A DNA stretch of 34,548 bases, taken from contig BDIU01000027.1 of NCBI GenBank assembly GCA_002118135.1, positions 2,380 to 36,927 of the forward strand. The letters are read 5' to 3'. This stretch comes from Trebouxia sp. TZW2008 (lineage: Eukaryota > Chlorophyta > Trebouxiophyceae > Trebouxiales > Trebouxiaceae). The notes under the pieces were generated by a model. It saw only the letters and a list, made by a program, of their open reading frames with translations, was not told where the DNA came from and searched no databases. Shown here in pieces: positions 1 through 9,736 of this stretch; positions within the stretch are counted from its first letter, which is position 1; each line of letters starts with the position of its first letter. Made by a program: the position numbers and the translations under genes.

Positions 1-470
1 CCCGAAAAGATACGGGGTAGTATCCGGTACCCCGAAAAGCTTCGGTAAGGGGTATAGGGGTATAGGGGTACAAGCTTCGGGTTATCTTTTCGGGGTAGTA
101 TCCGGGAAAAGATTTGGGGTAGTATCCCGAAAAGATACGGGGTAGTATCCGGAATCCTTTACGGTAAAAGCTTCGGAAAGTCTAGTACCCCTTCGGGGTA
201 TAGGGGTAAAGTCTAGTACGAAGGGATACGAGAAGCTTCTCCCGGTACCCCTCCGGGGTATAGGGGTAAAGTCTTTTCGGGGTAGTATCCCGAAAAGATA
301 CGGGGTAGTATCCGGGAAAAGATTCGGGGTAGTATCCCGAAAAGATACGGGGTAGTATCCGGGAAAAGATTCGGGATAGTATCCCGAAAAGATACGGGGT
401 AAGGGGAAGGTCTTTTCAGGGTACAGGAATTATCTTTTTTGGGGTACAGGAATTATCTTTCGTACCAAAA
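1..470. repeat. Palindromic-module repeat block A
   Basis: The block is made almost entirely of short modules recurring through the window: GGGGTAGTATCC, CCCGAAAAGATACGGGG, TATAGGGG, GGTAAAAGCTTCGG and CCCCTTCGGGG. Here they read mostly G-rich on the plus strand. The block runs off the left edge of the window and fades at about 420-470 into degenerate sequence containing GGTACAGGAATTATCTTT twice. No gene is seen. Confidence 0.95.
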
Positions 471-571
471 AAACAATTCTTGCGTACCAAAGATGCACAA
501 AAAAGAGTACAACCACCTCGTACCCCTTTTTGGTTCTGAAAAATTGGCATTTTTTATAGACAAATCAAAGT

Positions 572-600
572 TTGACATTATCTTCTAAAATCGCAATAAT
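572..600 (+). promoter_or_regulatory. Candidate sigma70-type promoter for petG
   Basis: A perfect -35 hexamer TTGACA (572-577) is followed after exactly 17 nt by AATAAT (595-600), one mismatch from TATAAT. This is the spacing used by the bacterial-type plastid polymerase. It lies in unique sequence about 90 nt upstream of the petG ATG, and no gene intervenes. Function is inferred from sequence only. Confidence 0.45.
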
Positions 601-691
601 CACAAACTAAGGTACGTTTCTTTTTTTGCGTACCCATGATGATTTTAAAAAAGCGGTGTTTAGATCTTTCGTTTGATTTACTTTTTTAAAT

Positions 692-811
692 ATGGTTGAA
701 CCACTCTTATCTGGAATTGTTTTAGGTTTAATTCCTGTCACATTAGCGGGGCTTTTTGTAACCGCATATTTGCAATATCGTCGTGGTGATCGTGTAACTA
801 GTTCTTTATAG
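692..811 (+). CDS. petG: Cytochrome b6f complex subunit V (PetG)
   Basis: This encodes 39 residues beginning [20 protein letters not shown] and ending in a [12 protein letters not shown] tail. That is the highly conserved PetG pattern: a short lumenal start, one transmembrane helix (about residues 5-28) and a basic stromal end. PetG is a small single-helix subunit needed for assembly or stability of the cytochrome b6f complex in the thylakoid membrane. The usual length is 37 residues, so this copy is about two longer at the C-terminus (VTSSL). The ATG start is fixed by the invariant MVEPLL and the stop is TAG. No clear Shine-Dalgarno is seen in the AT-rich leader. A TTGACA/AATAAT promoter-like pair lies upstream. 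It stands alone between two repeat blocks. The call rests on the sequence of a very conserved protein and is firm. Confidence 0.97.
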   Translation: MVEPLLSGIVLGLIPVTLAGLFVTAYLQYRRGDRVTSSL

Positions 812-1119
812 CTTTTAAAAACTATTTGTTATTGGCCCTTTTTACCCTTTTTTTATTTTTATTTTTTGGTTCGGTAGTTGTTTTGTCTTTATGGTTGTTT
901 AAAAAAAAAAAAGATGCACGTCTCGTGCGAAGCAAAGCTTTTGTCGTGCTTACCGCGGAAAAGTACTGGGTTCAAACTTCGTTTGTTTCATAACCTTTAA
1001 AAGAACTAGGGGAGGGTTTAACAACCTTAAAAAAAAAGAAGCACAAGGCGTATTTTTTCGCTAAAAGATACCGCTTGCGCAGCAATTTGCTTTGTACAAT
1101 ACAATGCGCGTATCGTGCT
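812..1119. other. petG-downstream AT-rich spacer
   Basis: This is unique AT-rich sequence with runs of A and T. It contains the short palindrome-rich stretch GCACGTCTCGTGCG near 915-930, related to other 'GCAAAGCACG'-type stretches near 4620-4680. No gene was recognised. Confidence 0.6.
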
Positions 1120-1480
1120 TACCTTTTACCCCAAAGGGATACTCTCCCGAATCTTTTCCCGGATACTCTCCCGAATCTGTTCCCGGATACTCTCCCGAAT
1201 CTTTTCCCGGATACTACCCCGTATCTTTTCGGGATACTCTCCCGAATCTTTTCCCGGATACTACCCCGAAAAGATACTACCCCGTATCTTTTCGGGGTAC
1301 CGGAGACTACCCCGAAAAGATACTACCCCGTATCTTTTCGGGGTACTAGACTTTACCCCGAAAAGATAACCCGAAGCTTTTACCGAAAAGGATTCGTATC
1401 CCGAAAAGATACGAGAAGCTCTTCGTATCCCTTCGTACTAGGTTTTACCCGGTATCTTTTACCGGATACGAGGTGCAATT
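1120..1480. repeat. Palindromic-module repeat block B
   Basis: Here the modules lie in the C-rich orientation on the plus strand (CCCGAATCTTTTCCCGGATACT repeated several times from 1142, then CCCCGTATCTTTTCGGGG). All three plus frames are open through it, giving three overlapping spurious ORFs. None resembles a protein family. Confidence 0.93.
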
Positions 1481-2012
1481 GTAATAGAAAAGGCGGTTTT
1501 AATGTCTAGAAATAAATAAATAAACTCAAATATATAAACTCAAATATATAAGATCTATGCCAAGATTCTTAAGTGTCTTTAAAACCCTAGAGCCGATCCA
1601 TACACTCTTGAAATCCCTAAAACCTGTCCATGTGTTTCTCGATATCCATGGCTCACTCAACCAAGATAGTACTTGCTCAACCAAGATAGTACTTGGGCGT
1701 AAAGTGGTGGAATTTATTATACTAGTTTGTAAACCTTTACGATTTTAAACCTCGTTGTATCCCTTCAAACGCAGGGTTTACCTTTAAATACGAAGCTTCT
1801 CCTGTTGCCTTTTGTAGGAAGTACTCAAAATTGTACTTCCTACAAAAGGAGGATCCAGGACCAGGTAAGCTAAAACCCCCTGTAGATCAATAAGAACTCA
1901 TCGGTGGGTTTTGGTTATCTTGTCAGGTGGCTTTTGTTTGGGCAATGTGTTTCTTAGTGGTTTTGTCCCTTCTTAAACAAGCTTGTTTTTCGGGTCTAAT
2001 TTATTTCTACTA
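1481..2012. other. Unassigned spacer with small duplications and a strong hairpin
   Basis: This is non-repetitive sequence containing two tandem duplications: a 14-nt unit near 1520-1547 and a perfect 20-nt unit at 1656-1675/1676-1695. It also has a 17-bp hairpin at 1808-1849. A 63-codon plus-strand ORF (1557-1748) spans the 20-nt duplication but matches nothing I know. Around 1860-2000 an open frame encodes a hydrophobic stretch without an ATG start. I do not recognise it as a plastid gene. Confidence 0.5.
1808..1849. other. Perfect 17-bp stem-loop
   Basis: CCTTTTGTAGGAAGTAC (1808-1824) pairs perfectly with its reverse complement at 1833-1849 around an 8-nt loop. It is not built from the common GC-rich modules and has no downstream T-run. 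It may be an RNA processing or stability element, or the start of an unrecognised structured RNA. Confidence 0.7.
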
Positions 2013-2072
2013 CCCCTTTTTGGCCCTAAAAAGGGGAGAGAGATTCTCCCCTTTTTAGGGCCAAAAAAGGGG
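2013..2072. repeat. 27-bp inverted repeat at the edge of block C
   Basis: The left arm (2013-2039, starting CCCCTTTTTGGCCCT) and right arm (2045-2072) are reverse complements except for one extra A in the right arm. They are separated by the 5-nt loop GAGAT. A very stable hairpin would form on either strand. Confidence 0.85.
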
Positions 2073-2880
2073 GGTATCCTTTACGAAGGGATACGAGAAA
2101 AGTCTCGTATCTTTTCGGGATACGAGAAGCTTCGGTAAAAGCTTCGGGTTATCTTTTCGGGGTAGTATCCGGAATCCTTTACTCCTAAGGGATACGAAGA
2201 GCTTCTCGTTTCTTTTCGGGATACGAAGAGCTTCTCGTATCTTTTCGGGATACGAAGAGCTTCTCGTATCTTTTCGGGATACGAAAAGCTTCTCGTATCC
2301 CTTCGTATAGGGGTAGTATCCGGTACCCCGAAAAGATACGGGGTAGTATCTTTTCGGGGTAAAGTCTAGTACGAAGGGATACGAAGAGCTTCTCCCGGAA
2401 TCCTTTTCTCCCCGTACCCCTATACCCCGAAAAGATACGGGGTAGTATCCGGTACCCCGAAAAGATACGGGGTAGTATCCCTTCGGGGTAGTATCTTTTC
2501 GGGGTAGTATCCGGTACCCCGAAAAGATACGGGGTAGTATCTTTTCGGGGTAAAGTCTAGTACGAAGGGATACGAAGAGCTTCTCCCCGTACCCCTATAC
2601 CCGGTACCCCTTCGGGGTAGTATCCGGTACCCCTTCGGGGTATAGGGGTACGGGGAGAAAAGGATTCCGGGAGACTTTTCTCGTATCCCTTCGTATAGGG
2701 GTAAAGTCTAGTACCCCGAAAAGATACGGGGTAGTATCTTTTCGGGGTAAAGTCTAGTACGAAGGGATACGAGAAAAGTCTCCCGGTACGAAGGGATACG
2801 AGAAGCTTCTCCCCTCCGGGGTATAGGGGTATAGGGGTAAAGTCTTTTCGGGGTACAAGCTTCGGTAAAAGATTCGGTGA
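2073..2880. repeat. Palindromic-module repeat block C
   Basis: This is a dense array of the common modules: GAAGAGCTTCTCGTATC repeated from about 2205, then alternating GGTACCCCGAAAAGATACGG and GGGGTAGTATCC. Orientation switches within the block. No gene is present. Confidence 0.93.
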
Positions 2881-3348
2881 AAAGATAAAAAGGCGTACGT
2901 CTCCCTTTTTACAATGAGAAGAAAGAATACGAAAAGATTCTCTAATCTCATTGTAAACCCGAGACCCCCCGTATATTTTCGGGATACTACCCCGAAAATA
3001 TACAAAAGATACGGGGTAGTATCCGGTAAAAGATTCGGGGTAGTATTCCGAAAAGATACGGGGGTATCGGGTCGGGTCTTTTCGGGGGTACAGGGTACTG
3101 CATTAGCACAACCAAAAGAGCTGGGTTTGAACCCATACAACCCAGAAAAAGATCTTTGAAGGGATACTCCCTTCAAAAAGACATTTTTTTACAAAAAAAA
3201 AGGCGTAAACCGAGTATCCCTTCAAAATAAAAAGAAAATAAAAAGAAATTAAACAAGCAGTTCTTTGCCAAAAAGAGTAGTAAGGTCATCAAGTAAAGAG
3301 TAACCCTTGTAAAAAAAGTAATCAAACCAAATCTGGAGAAAAGATTTT
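2881..3348. other. Mixed spacer upstream of accD
   Basis: A copy of the second repeat family (core ACAATGAGA at 2912) is followed by a short module block (about 2955-3080). From about 3180 there is AT-rich unique sequence leading to accD. A GGAG at 3335-3338 sits 10 nt before the accD ATG and is a plausible ribosome-binding site. Confidence 0.6.
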
Positions 3349-4401
3349 ATGTTTATAAGAAATTGGACAAAACATCAACGCAAACTAACAATTAGTAACG
3401 CTAAAAAGCTTAACTACCCTACCGTTGATGGGGGTCATGGTTTATGGACAAGGTGTGATGGCTGTGGCATAATTCTTTATATTAAACATTTGATAGAAAA
3501 TTACCGAGTTTGTGCTGGTTGTGGTTTTAATCTTCACATGAACACTAAAGAACGAATCGAGCAATTCTTGGATTATGGTAGTTGGCGACCTATAGATGAA
3601 GATTTCTCTCCATGTGACCCAATAGAATTTCAAGACGAGAGAGATTATTTTGAAAGATTAGAAGAAGCCCAAAAGAGAACAGGTTTTCAGGATGCTATTC
3701 AAACAGGTACTGGCATGCTGCACGAAATACCGGTAGCTTTTGCGGTAATGGACTTTACCTTTATGGGAGGAAGCATGGGTTCTGTAGTTGGTGAGAAATT
3801 AACCCGCCTTATTGAGTATGCCACTAAAAAAGGGTTAACTCTTCTTGTAGTTTGTGCTTCTGGTGGTGCAAGAATGCAAGAAGGTATTTATAGTTTAATG
3901 CAAATGGCTAAGATATCTGCTGCTTTGCATAAATATCAATCTTCTGGGACTAGAATATATATATCAATATTAACATCTCCAACAACTGGTGGTGTAACGG
4001 CAAGTTTTGCAATGTCAGCAGATTTGGTTTTAGCAGAGCCGAAAGCATTAATTGGCTTTGCGGGAAGACGAGTTATTGAAGAAACATTACAAGAGGTCAC
4101 ATTACCTGTCGACTTCCAAACTGCTGAATATTTGTTATTCCACGGTTTAATTAATCATATTATTCCACGTAATGCTTTCAAAGGAGCTTTGTTTGAAATT
4201 ATTAGTCTTTATAAAAATGCACCTTATAAACGTTCACCTTTGAAAGGAAACAAAATCCGAACAAGTCAAATAGAAAACAAAACCTTTCCTTTTGGTGAAT
4301 TTTCAAAGTTGGACAAGGTAGAAGATCATTTGCGAAATGGTTCGAGCGAAGCTGTGCGTGCTGCTATACGCAAAGCTATTAACAATGGTTTGTTTGGTTA
4401 A
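3349..4401 (+). CDS. accD: Acetyl-CoA carboxylase carboxyltransferase subunit beta
   Basis: This is the 350-residue beta subunit of the plastid heteromeric acetyl-CoA carboxylase. With the alpha subunit it transfers the carboxyl group from carboxybiotin to acetyl-CoA, making malonyl-CoA for fatty-acid synthesis in the stroma. A four-cysteine zinc finger is visible (CDGC at residues 36-39, CAGC at 55-58). The carboxyltransferase core follows with MGGSMGSVVGEK (139-150), CASGGARMQEG (169-179), PTTGGVTASFA (211-221) and IGFAGRRVIEET (235-246). Length is close to compact bacterial and algal AccD and shorter than the expanded plant forms. The ATG at 3349 follows a GGAG with 10-nt spacing and precedes the zinc finger by the expected distance. 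The stop is TAA. The gene is free of repeat modules. Its presence in plastid DNA excludes Chlamydomonas-like lineages that lost it. Confidence 0.97.
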   Translation: MFIRNWTKHQRKLTISNAKKLNYPTVDGGHGLWTRCDGCGIILYIKHLIENYRVCAGCGFNLHMNTKERIEQFLDYGSWRPIDEDFSPCDPIEFQDERDYFERLEEAQKRTGFQDAIQTGTGMLHEIPVAFAVMDFTFMGGSMGSVVGEKLTRLIEYATKKGLTLLVVCASGGARMQEGIYSLMQMAKISAALHKYQSSGTRIYISILTSPTTGGVTASFAMSADLVLAEPKALIGFAGRRVIEETLQEVTLPVDFQTAEYLLFHGLINHIIPRNAFKGALFEIISLYKNAPYKRSPLKGNKIRTSQIENKTFPFGEFSKLDKVEDHLRNGSSEAVRAAIRKAINNGLFG

Positions 4402-4929
4402 CGCGATGATTTTCCCGTTTCTCCCGCGATGGTTTCTGCGATGTTTTTTCTTTTCGTCTCTCTTTGTACCCCTTTTTGTGTTTTTTTGTTTTTTTGTTTT
4501 TTAATAACCTTTAAAAAAACAAATAAGCAAAGAAGGGATACGGGGATTTAAACTTTTTGAAAAAATACGCAAAGCAAAGAGGCGCAGAGAATATTTCAAT
4601 CAAAAAAAAAAAAGAGTTTCGCGTGCGAAAAAGAGTGCAAAGCACGCCAAACTCTTCTATCATTGTAAAAAGAGGCGCAAAGTGTTTCGCACGAGACTTC
4701 TTTTAATTCTCTTCTTTCTCAAGATTTTAAGAGATAGTTCGCCATTTTCTAAGCATACGTGGTCAGCCCTTTAGCAAGCCTTTCTTTTAAAAAAAGCTTT
4801 GTTGTATCCCTATTTTACCTACTTTCGGGAAAAGAGAAAAAGACGTACGAATCCCTCTCGTATCCCTTTTTACAGCGAGATTGTAAAAGATTAGGGTACG
4901 AAAAGACAAGACCCTTTTTTTATTTTTCT
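4402..4929. other. accD-downstream spacer
   Basis: This is low-complexity sequence with T and A runs, GCGATG repeats just after the accD stop, GCAAAGCACG-type short repeats (4560-4690), and a divergent copy of the second repeat family at about 4870 (ACAGCGAGATTGTAA). No gene was recognised. Confidence 0.6.
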
Positions 4930-5915
4930 AAAAAGGGTAGTATCCGGAAAGGGATTACTCCCTATACCCCTCTACCCCTCTACCCCGAACCTTTTCGGGG
5001 ATACTACCCCGAATCTTTTTTCGGATACTACCCCGAACCTTTTACCGGATACTACCCCGAAAAGATACTACCCCGTATCTTTTCGGGGTACTAGACTTTA
5101 CCCGTATACCCCGAAAAGACTTTACCCCTTACCGTATCCGGTACCCCTTCGGGGTAGTATCCGGTACCCCTTCGGGGTAGTATCCCTTCGGGGTACTAGA
5201 CTTTACCCCTTACGGGGAGAAAAGGATTCTGGATACTACCCCGAAAAGATACGGGGTAGTATCTTTTCGGGGTACTAGACTTTCCGAAGCTTTTACCGAA
5301 AAGGATTCGTATCCCTTCGAGAAGCTTCTCGTATCCCTTCGTAAAAAATACTACCCCTATACCCCTATACCCCTTCGGGGTACGGGGTACCGGATACTAC
5401 CCCGAAGGGGTACTAGACCTTACCTCGTATCTTTTCGGGGGGTAAAAAAGAAAGGGGATACTACCCCGAAAAGATACTACCCCGAAGGGGAGAAGCTTTT
5501 CCGGACACCCCCCGAATTTTTTACCGGATACTACCCCTATACCCCTATACCCCTTCGGGGTACGGGGTACCGGATACTACCCCTATACCCCTTCGGGGTA
5601 CGGGGTACTAGACTTTACCCCTATACCCCTATACCCCGGAGGGGTATAGGGGTATAGGGGTAGTATCCGGTACCCCGTACCCCGAAGGGGTATAGGGGTA
5701 CGGGGAGAAAAGGATTCGTATCCCGAAAAGATACGAGAAGCTCTTCGTATCCCGAAAAGATACGAGAAGCTCTTCGTATCCCGAAAAGATACGAGAAGCT
5801 CTTCGTATCCCAAGGGATACGTACTAGACTTCCCGAAGCTTTTACCGTAAAGGATTCCGGATACTACCCCGAATCTTTTACCGGATACTACCCCGAAAAG
5901 ATACGGGGTAGTATC
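4930..5915. repeat. Palindromic-module repeat block D
   Basis: The plus strand is C-rich up to about 5637 and switches to G-rich at a perfect 22-bp palindrome (5616-5637 with 5641-5662, loop GGA). It then switches back after about 5810. Modules are GGATACTACCCC, CCCGTATCTTTTCGGGG, CCCCTATA and GAGAAGCTCTTCGTATCC. No gene is present. Confidence 0.94.
5616..5662. repeat. 22-bp perfect palindrome (orientation switch)
   Basis: The CCCCTATA tandem on the left is mirrored exactly by TATAGGGG on the right around the 3-nt loop GGA. It marks the point where block D changes from C-rich to G-rich orientation. Confidence 0.9.
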
Positions 5916-6639
5916 CGGCCCTACTTTCCCTATCTTTTATGGTAAAAGGATGTACAATAAATCTATTTCCCCCCCCTTTAACAAACAACCTAGGCTTTTT
6001 AGTAAGGTTTCTATTAAAAAACCCAGGATTATACCCGGTAGAAAGCTGCAGTCAATGCTAAATTGCACACAAGAACCAACAAACCACCTTCTCTCGAGAA
6101 AACGTGAATGTATTCTTTTTTTATAAAAAAGAATTCTCTTTCTCTTTTCATCTTACTTGGGTAACGACATCACTTTCATTTATCCCGCCACTCGTTGTGA
6201 TTGTTTTTTGTATTAATTCCTCTCTTATCACAAGAGAGATTACAAAAGAAATAAAAAGGGTGACAAAAATAGGTAAGCCTAGATTTATAATATGTGCAAG
6301 TTTTAAAAGGGCTTTTCTTATAATAATTTTTTTAAAAAAAGTATGTAAATATATAAAACTTTTTTTGTGCTTATCATAAAAAAAAGACGTACGTCTCCCT
6401 TTTTACAATGATATTGTAATCCTTTTAGGATACGAAAAGAGAAGACCCTTTTTTTCTTTTTCTAAAAAGGGTAGTATCCGGTAAAAGCTTTGGGGTACTC
6501 TATATGGGGAGAAAATCCCTTTTCGTCTCGCTTATTTGGTGAAGGTAAAAAAGGCGTACAAACCTCTTTCTCCCTTTTTACAATGATATTGTAATCCTTT
6601 TAGGATACGAAAAGATTCGGGTTTTCGGGTCTAAACAAA
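5916..6639. other. AT-rich spacer with two copies of the second repeat family
   Basis: Unique AT-rich sequence (5920-6380) is followed by two similar stretches with CTTTTTACAATGATATTGTAA at about 6400-6420 and 6576-6593. Each is followed by TCCTTTTAGGATACGAAAAG. No gene was recognised with confidence. Confidence 0.55.
6104..6379 (+). CDS. Unrecognised 91-codon ORF with one hydrophobic segment
   Basis: This ORF starts at ATG 6104 in unique AT-rich sequence between repeat blocks. It has one clear hydrophobic stretch (about residues 18-40, rich in L, V, I and F) followed by a lysine/arginine-rich middle and another hydrophobic end. I do not recognise a plastid family. No Shine-Dalgarno is obvious, and the region is AT-rich enough for such an ORF to arise by chance. 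It is reported because it is the only long non-repeat ORF between accD and rbcL. A decayed small membrane protein or a chance ORF is equally plausible. Confidence 0.15.
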   Translation: MNVFFFYKKEFSFSFHLTWVTTSLSFIPPLVVIVFCINSSLITREITKEIKRVTKIGKPRFIICASFKRAFLIIIFLKKVCKYIKLFLCLS

Positions 6640-7510
6640 AAAAAAGGGGTAGTATACGGAAAGGGATTACCCCGAAAACACTTTACCCCGAAAAGATAAC
6701 CCGTATCCCTTACCGAAGCTCTTCGTATCCCTTCGTACTAGACTTTACCCGGAAAAAAGTCTCACTTTTATCTCATTGTAAAAAGGGATACGAAATCCCT
6801 TTTCAGTAAAAGCTTCGGTAGACTTTTATCGTGTCCCGAAAAGATACGGAATACGAAAAAAGTCTACTTTCCCGAAAAGATACCGGATACGAAAAAAATC
6901 TACTTTCCCGAAAAGACACGGGATACGAAAAAATTCTCTCATCTCATCGTAAAAGAATCCTTTTCGGTAAAAGCTTCGATAAAAGCTTTGGTAAAAGCTT
7001 CTCCCCGTACGTATCCCGAAAAGATACGGGATACGAAGAAAGTCTCCCCGTATGTATCCCGAAAAGATACGGGATACGAAGAAAGTCTCCTAAGGGATAC
7101 GAATCCTTTTCTCCCCGTACGTATCCCGAAAAGATACGGGATACGAAGAAAGTCTACTTTCTTTTCGGGACACGAAAAAAGTCTCCTAAGGGATACGAAT
7201 CCTTTTCTCCCCGTACCCCGAAAAGATACTACCCGTACCACTCCGGGGTAGTATCCGGAGAAAAGTCTACTTTCTTTTCGGGATACGAAGAAAGTCTACT
7301 TTCTTTTCGGGATACGAGAAAAGTCTCCTAAGGGATACGAATCCTTTTCTCCCCGTACCCCGAAAAGATACTACCCCGAAGGGATACTACCCCGAAGGGG
7401 GTATCCCTTCCGGATACTACCCCTTCGGGGTAGTATCCCTTCGGGGTAGTATCCGGAAGGGATACCCCCTTCGGGGTAGTATCCCTTCGGTGTAGTATCT
7501 TTTCGGGGTA
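6640..7510. repeat. Palindromic-module repeat block E
   Basis: From about 6830 the block is dominated by a module with CGAAAAGATACGGGATACGA and GAAAGTCTACTTTC (itself a palindrome). It then becomes the standard GGATACTACCCC array. It ends in the long inverted repeat listed separately. The spurious ORFs here have no family resemblance. Confidence 0.92.
7356..7510. repeat. 68-bp inverted repeat 63 bp from the rbcL stop
   Basis: The left arm 7356-7423 and right arm 7443-7490 plus 7491-7510 are reverse complements with a single mismatch (C at 7375 against T at 7491). The inner 48 bp (7376-7423 with 7443-7490) are perfect. The spacer is 19 nt. In rbcL mRNA this would be a very stable 3' stem-loop, which fits the known role of 3' inverted repeats in plastid mRNA end formation and stability. 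That role is inferred here. Confidence 0.9.
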
Positions 7511-7572
7511 AAGTCTTTTCGGGGAAACAGCTTTCGGGGTAAGGGGATTATTATAATTTGAAAAACAAGAAA

Positions 7573-9000
7573 TTATAATTTATCAATAGTATCAAATTCA
7601 AATTTAATTTCTTTCCAAACCTCACAAGCAGACGCTAATTCAGGACTCCATCTACAAGCTGCACGAATAACATCACCACCTTCACGAGCAAGGTCACGAC
7701 CTTCATTACGTGCTTGAACACAAGCTTCTAAAGCAACACGGTTTGCAGCAGCACCAGGCGCATTACCCCAAGGGTGTCCAAGTGTACCACCACCAAATTG
7801 AAGACAAGCGTCGTCTCCAAAAATCTCAACTAATGCTGGCATGTGCCATACATGAATACCACCAGATGCTACTGGCATTGTTCCTGGAAGAGAAACCCAA
7901 TCTTGAGTAAAATAAATACCACGGCTACGATCTTTCTCAATATAATCGTCACGCATTAAATCAACGAAACCTAAGGTTACTTCACGCTCACCTTCTAACT
8001 TACCTACAACAGTACCAGAGTGAAGGTGGTCACCACCTGACATACGAAGGGTTTTAGCTAATACACGGAAATGAATACCATGATTACGTTGACGGTCAAT
8101 AACAGCGTGCATAGCTCGGTGAATGTGTAGTAATAAACCATTATAACGACAATAATGCGCTAAAGTTGTATTTGCAGTGAAACCACCAGTTAAGTAGTCA
8201 TGCATAACAATAGGCATACCAAAATCTCTTGCACATTCAGCACGTTTTATCATTTCGTCAACATTCCCAGCAGTTGCGTTTAGATAGTGCCCTTTAATCT
8301 CCCCTGTTTCTGCTTGAGATTTGTAAATTGCTTCTGCAACAAATGCAAAGCGGTCTCTCCAACGCATAAAAGGTTGAGAATTTACGTTTTCATCATCTTT
8401 AGTAAAGTCTAAACCACCACGTAAACATTCATAAACAGCACGACCGTAATTCTTTGCAGAAAGACCTAATTTTGGTTTAATAGTACAACCTAAAAGAGAA
8501 CGACCATATTTGTTTAATTTATCACGTTCAACTTGAATCCCGTGAGGAGGTCCTTGGAATGTTTTTACGTATGCTGGAGGAATACGAAGATCTTCTAATC
8601 GTAATGCACGAAGAGCTTTAAATCCAAAAACATTACCAACAATAGAAGTAAACAGGTTTGTTACTGAACCCTCTTCAAAAAGGTCTAAAGGGTAAGCTAC
8701 ATATGCAATAAATTGTCCCTGTTCACCAGCAACTGGCTCAATATCATAACAACGCCCTTTGTAACGGTCAAGACTAGTTAAACCGTCAGTCCATACAGTT
8801 GTCCAAGTACCAGTTGAAGATTCTGCTGCAACTGCTGCTCCAGCTTCTTCTGGAGGAACACCGGCTTGAGGAGACATACGAAAAGCCGCAAGAATGTCAG
8901 TTTCTTTTACTTGATAATCTGGAGTATAATACGTTAAACGATAATCTTTTACACCTGCTTTAAAGCCAGCACCTGTTTTAGTTTCAGTTTGTGGAGCCAT
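7573..9000 (-). CDS. rbcL: Rubisco large subunit
   Basis: This encodes the 475-residue large subunit of ribulose-1,5-bisphosphate carboxylase/oxygenase, which fixes CO2 onto RuBP in the stroma/pyrenoid. Catalytic and binding residues are at their standard positions: Lys175 (TIKPK), carbamylated Lys201 with Asp203 and Glu204 (FTKDDE), His294 (HIHRAMHA), Lys334 (VGKLEGE) and Ser379 (VASGG). The start is set at the ATG giving [10 protein letters not shown], the universal N-terminus. An in-frame ATG 14 codons upstream (9042) would add an unconserved extension and is rejected. The gene is intronless, uninterrupted and free of repeat modules, and ends in TAA. No Shine-Dalgarno is visible; the leader is AT-rich and contains the palindrome AATAAATATTTATT at 9005-9018. 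The opposite-strand ORFs here are shadows. Confidence 0.99.
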   Translation of the reverse strand: MAPQTETKTGAGFKAGVKDYRLTYYTPDYQVKETDILAAFRMSPQAGVPPEEAGAAVAAESSTGTWTTVWTDGLTSLDRYKGRCYDIEPVAGEQGQFIAYVAYPLDLFEEGSVTNLFTSIVGNVFGFKALRALRLEDLRIPPAYVKTFQGPPHGIQVERDKLNKYGRSLLGCTIKPKLGLSAKNYGRAVYECLRGGLDFTKDDENVNSQPFMRWRDRFAFVAEAIYKSQAETGEIKGHYLNATAGNVDEMIKRAECARDFGMPIVMHDYLTGGFTANTTLAHYCRYNGLLLHIHRAMHAVIDRQRNHGIHFRVLAKTLRMSGGDHLHSGTVVGKLEGEREVTLGFVDLMRDDYIEKDRSRGIYFTQDWVSLPGTMPVASGGIHVWHMPALVEIFGDDACLQFGGGTLGHPWGNAPGAAANRVALEACVQARNEGRDLAREGGDVIRAACRWSPELASACEVWKEIKFEFDTIDKL

Positions 9001-9439
9001 ATTTAATAAATATTTATTTATAACAATATCACGATCATTCACTCTACCCGGAAATATATATATAAAACAAAAAACTTAACCTTACCCCCTTTGGGGGGCC
9101 AAACTTTTCCCGAAGGTAAAAAAGAGCCGATAAAAAGACGAAAGAATAAGGTAAAATAAAAAAAGACATACGAATCCCTCTCGTATCCCTTTTTACAATG
9201 AGATTGTAATCCTTTTAGGAAACGAAAAACCTCTACCTTATAGTTTGAAAAGATAAAAAGACGAAGGTATACGGTAAAGGATAAAAAGACGTACGAATCC
9301 CTCTCGTATCCCTTTTTACAATGAGATTGTAATCCTTTTAGGATACGAAAAGGTTAGGGTTTTCGGCTCTAAAAAAGGTAGTATCCGGGATTTCTCCCTC
9401 CCTTCCGGTAAAATACCCTCTCATCTCATTGTAAACCCG
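9001..9439. other. rbcL 5' region with second-family repeats
   Basis: The first 120 nt are the AT-rich rbcL leader and upstream region, with a TATATATATA stretch at about 9055-9064 that could serve as a -10 region. Two copies of the second repeat family follow (ACAATGAGATTGTAA at about 9195 and 9318), each preceded by GACGTACGAATCCCTCTCG-like sequence. No gene is present. Confidence 0.55.
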
Positions 9440-9736
9440 ATAAAAAGACGACAAGCTTCGGTAAAAGATACGGGGTAGTATCCGGAAAGAGATTACGGTG
9501 AAAAAATAAAAAAACGTACGAAAAGATACGGGGTAGTATCCCCTTTCCTTTACCCCCTATACCCCTATACCCCGAAGGGGTACCGGATACTACCCCGAAG
9601 GGGTACCGGATACTACCCCTATACCCCGAAAAGATAACCCGAAGCTTTTCGGGGTACCGGATACTACCCCGTATCTTTTACCGGATACTACCCCGTATCT
9701 TTTACCGGATACTACCCCGTATCTTTTACCGGATAC

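Noticed and set aside
1..470. CRISPR-like array from regularly repeated palindromic modules
   Set aside because: There are no unique spacers of constant length, no cas genes, and the modules are variable, overlapping and bidirectional.
1557..1748. 63-codon ORF as a gene
   Set aside because: It crosses a perfect 20-nt tandem duplication, lacks a ribosome-binding site and resembles no known protein.
3095..3160. Possible tRNA suggested by GGGTTTGAACCC
   Set aside because: Only a short T-arm-like hairpin exists. No acceptor pairing, D arm or anticodon arm can be built on either strand.
3442..3633. Minus-strand 63-codon ORF inside accD
   Set aside because: It is a shadow of the conserved accD zinc-finger region.
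8998..9042. Upstream in-frame ATG for rbcL adding 14 residues
   Set aside because: The extension is unlike any Rubisco N-terminus, and [10 protein letters not shown] at 9000 is the universal start.
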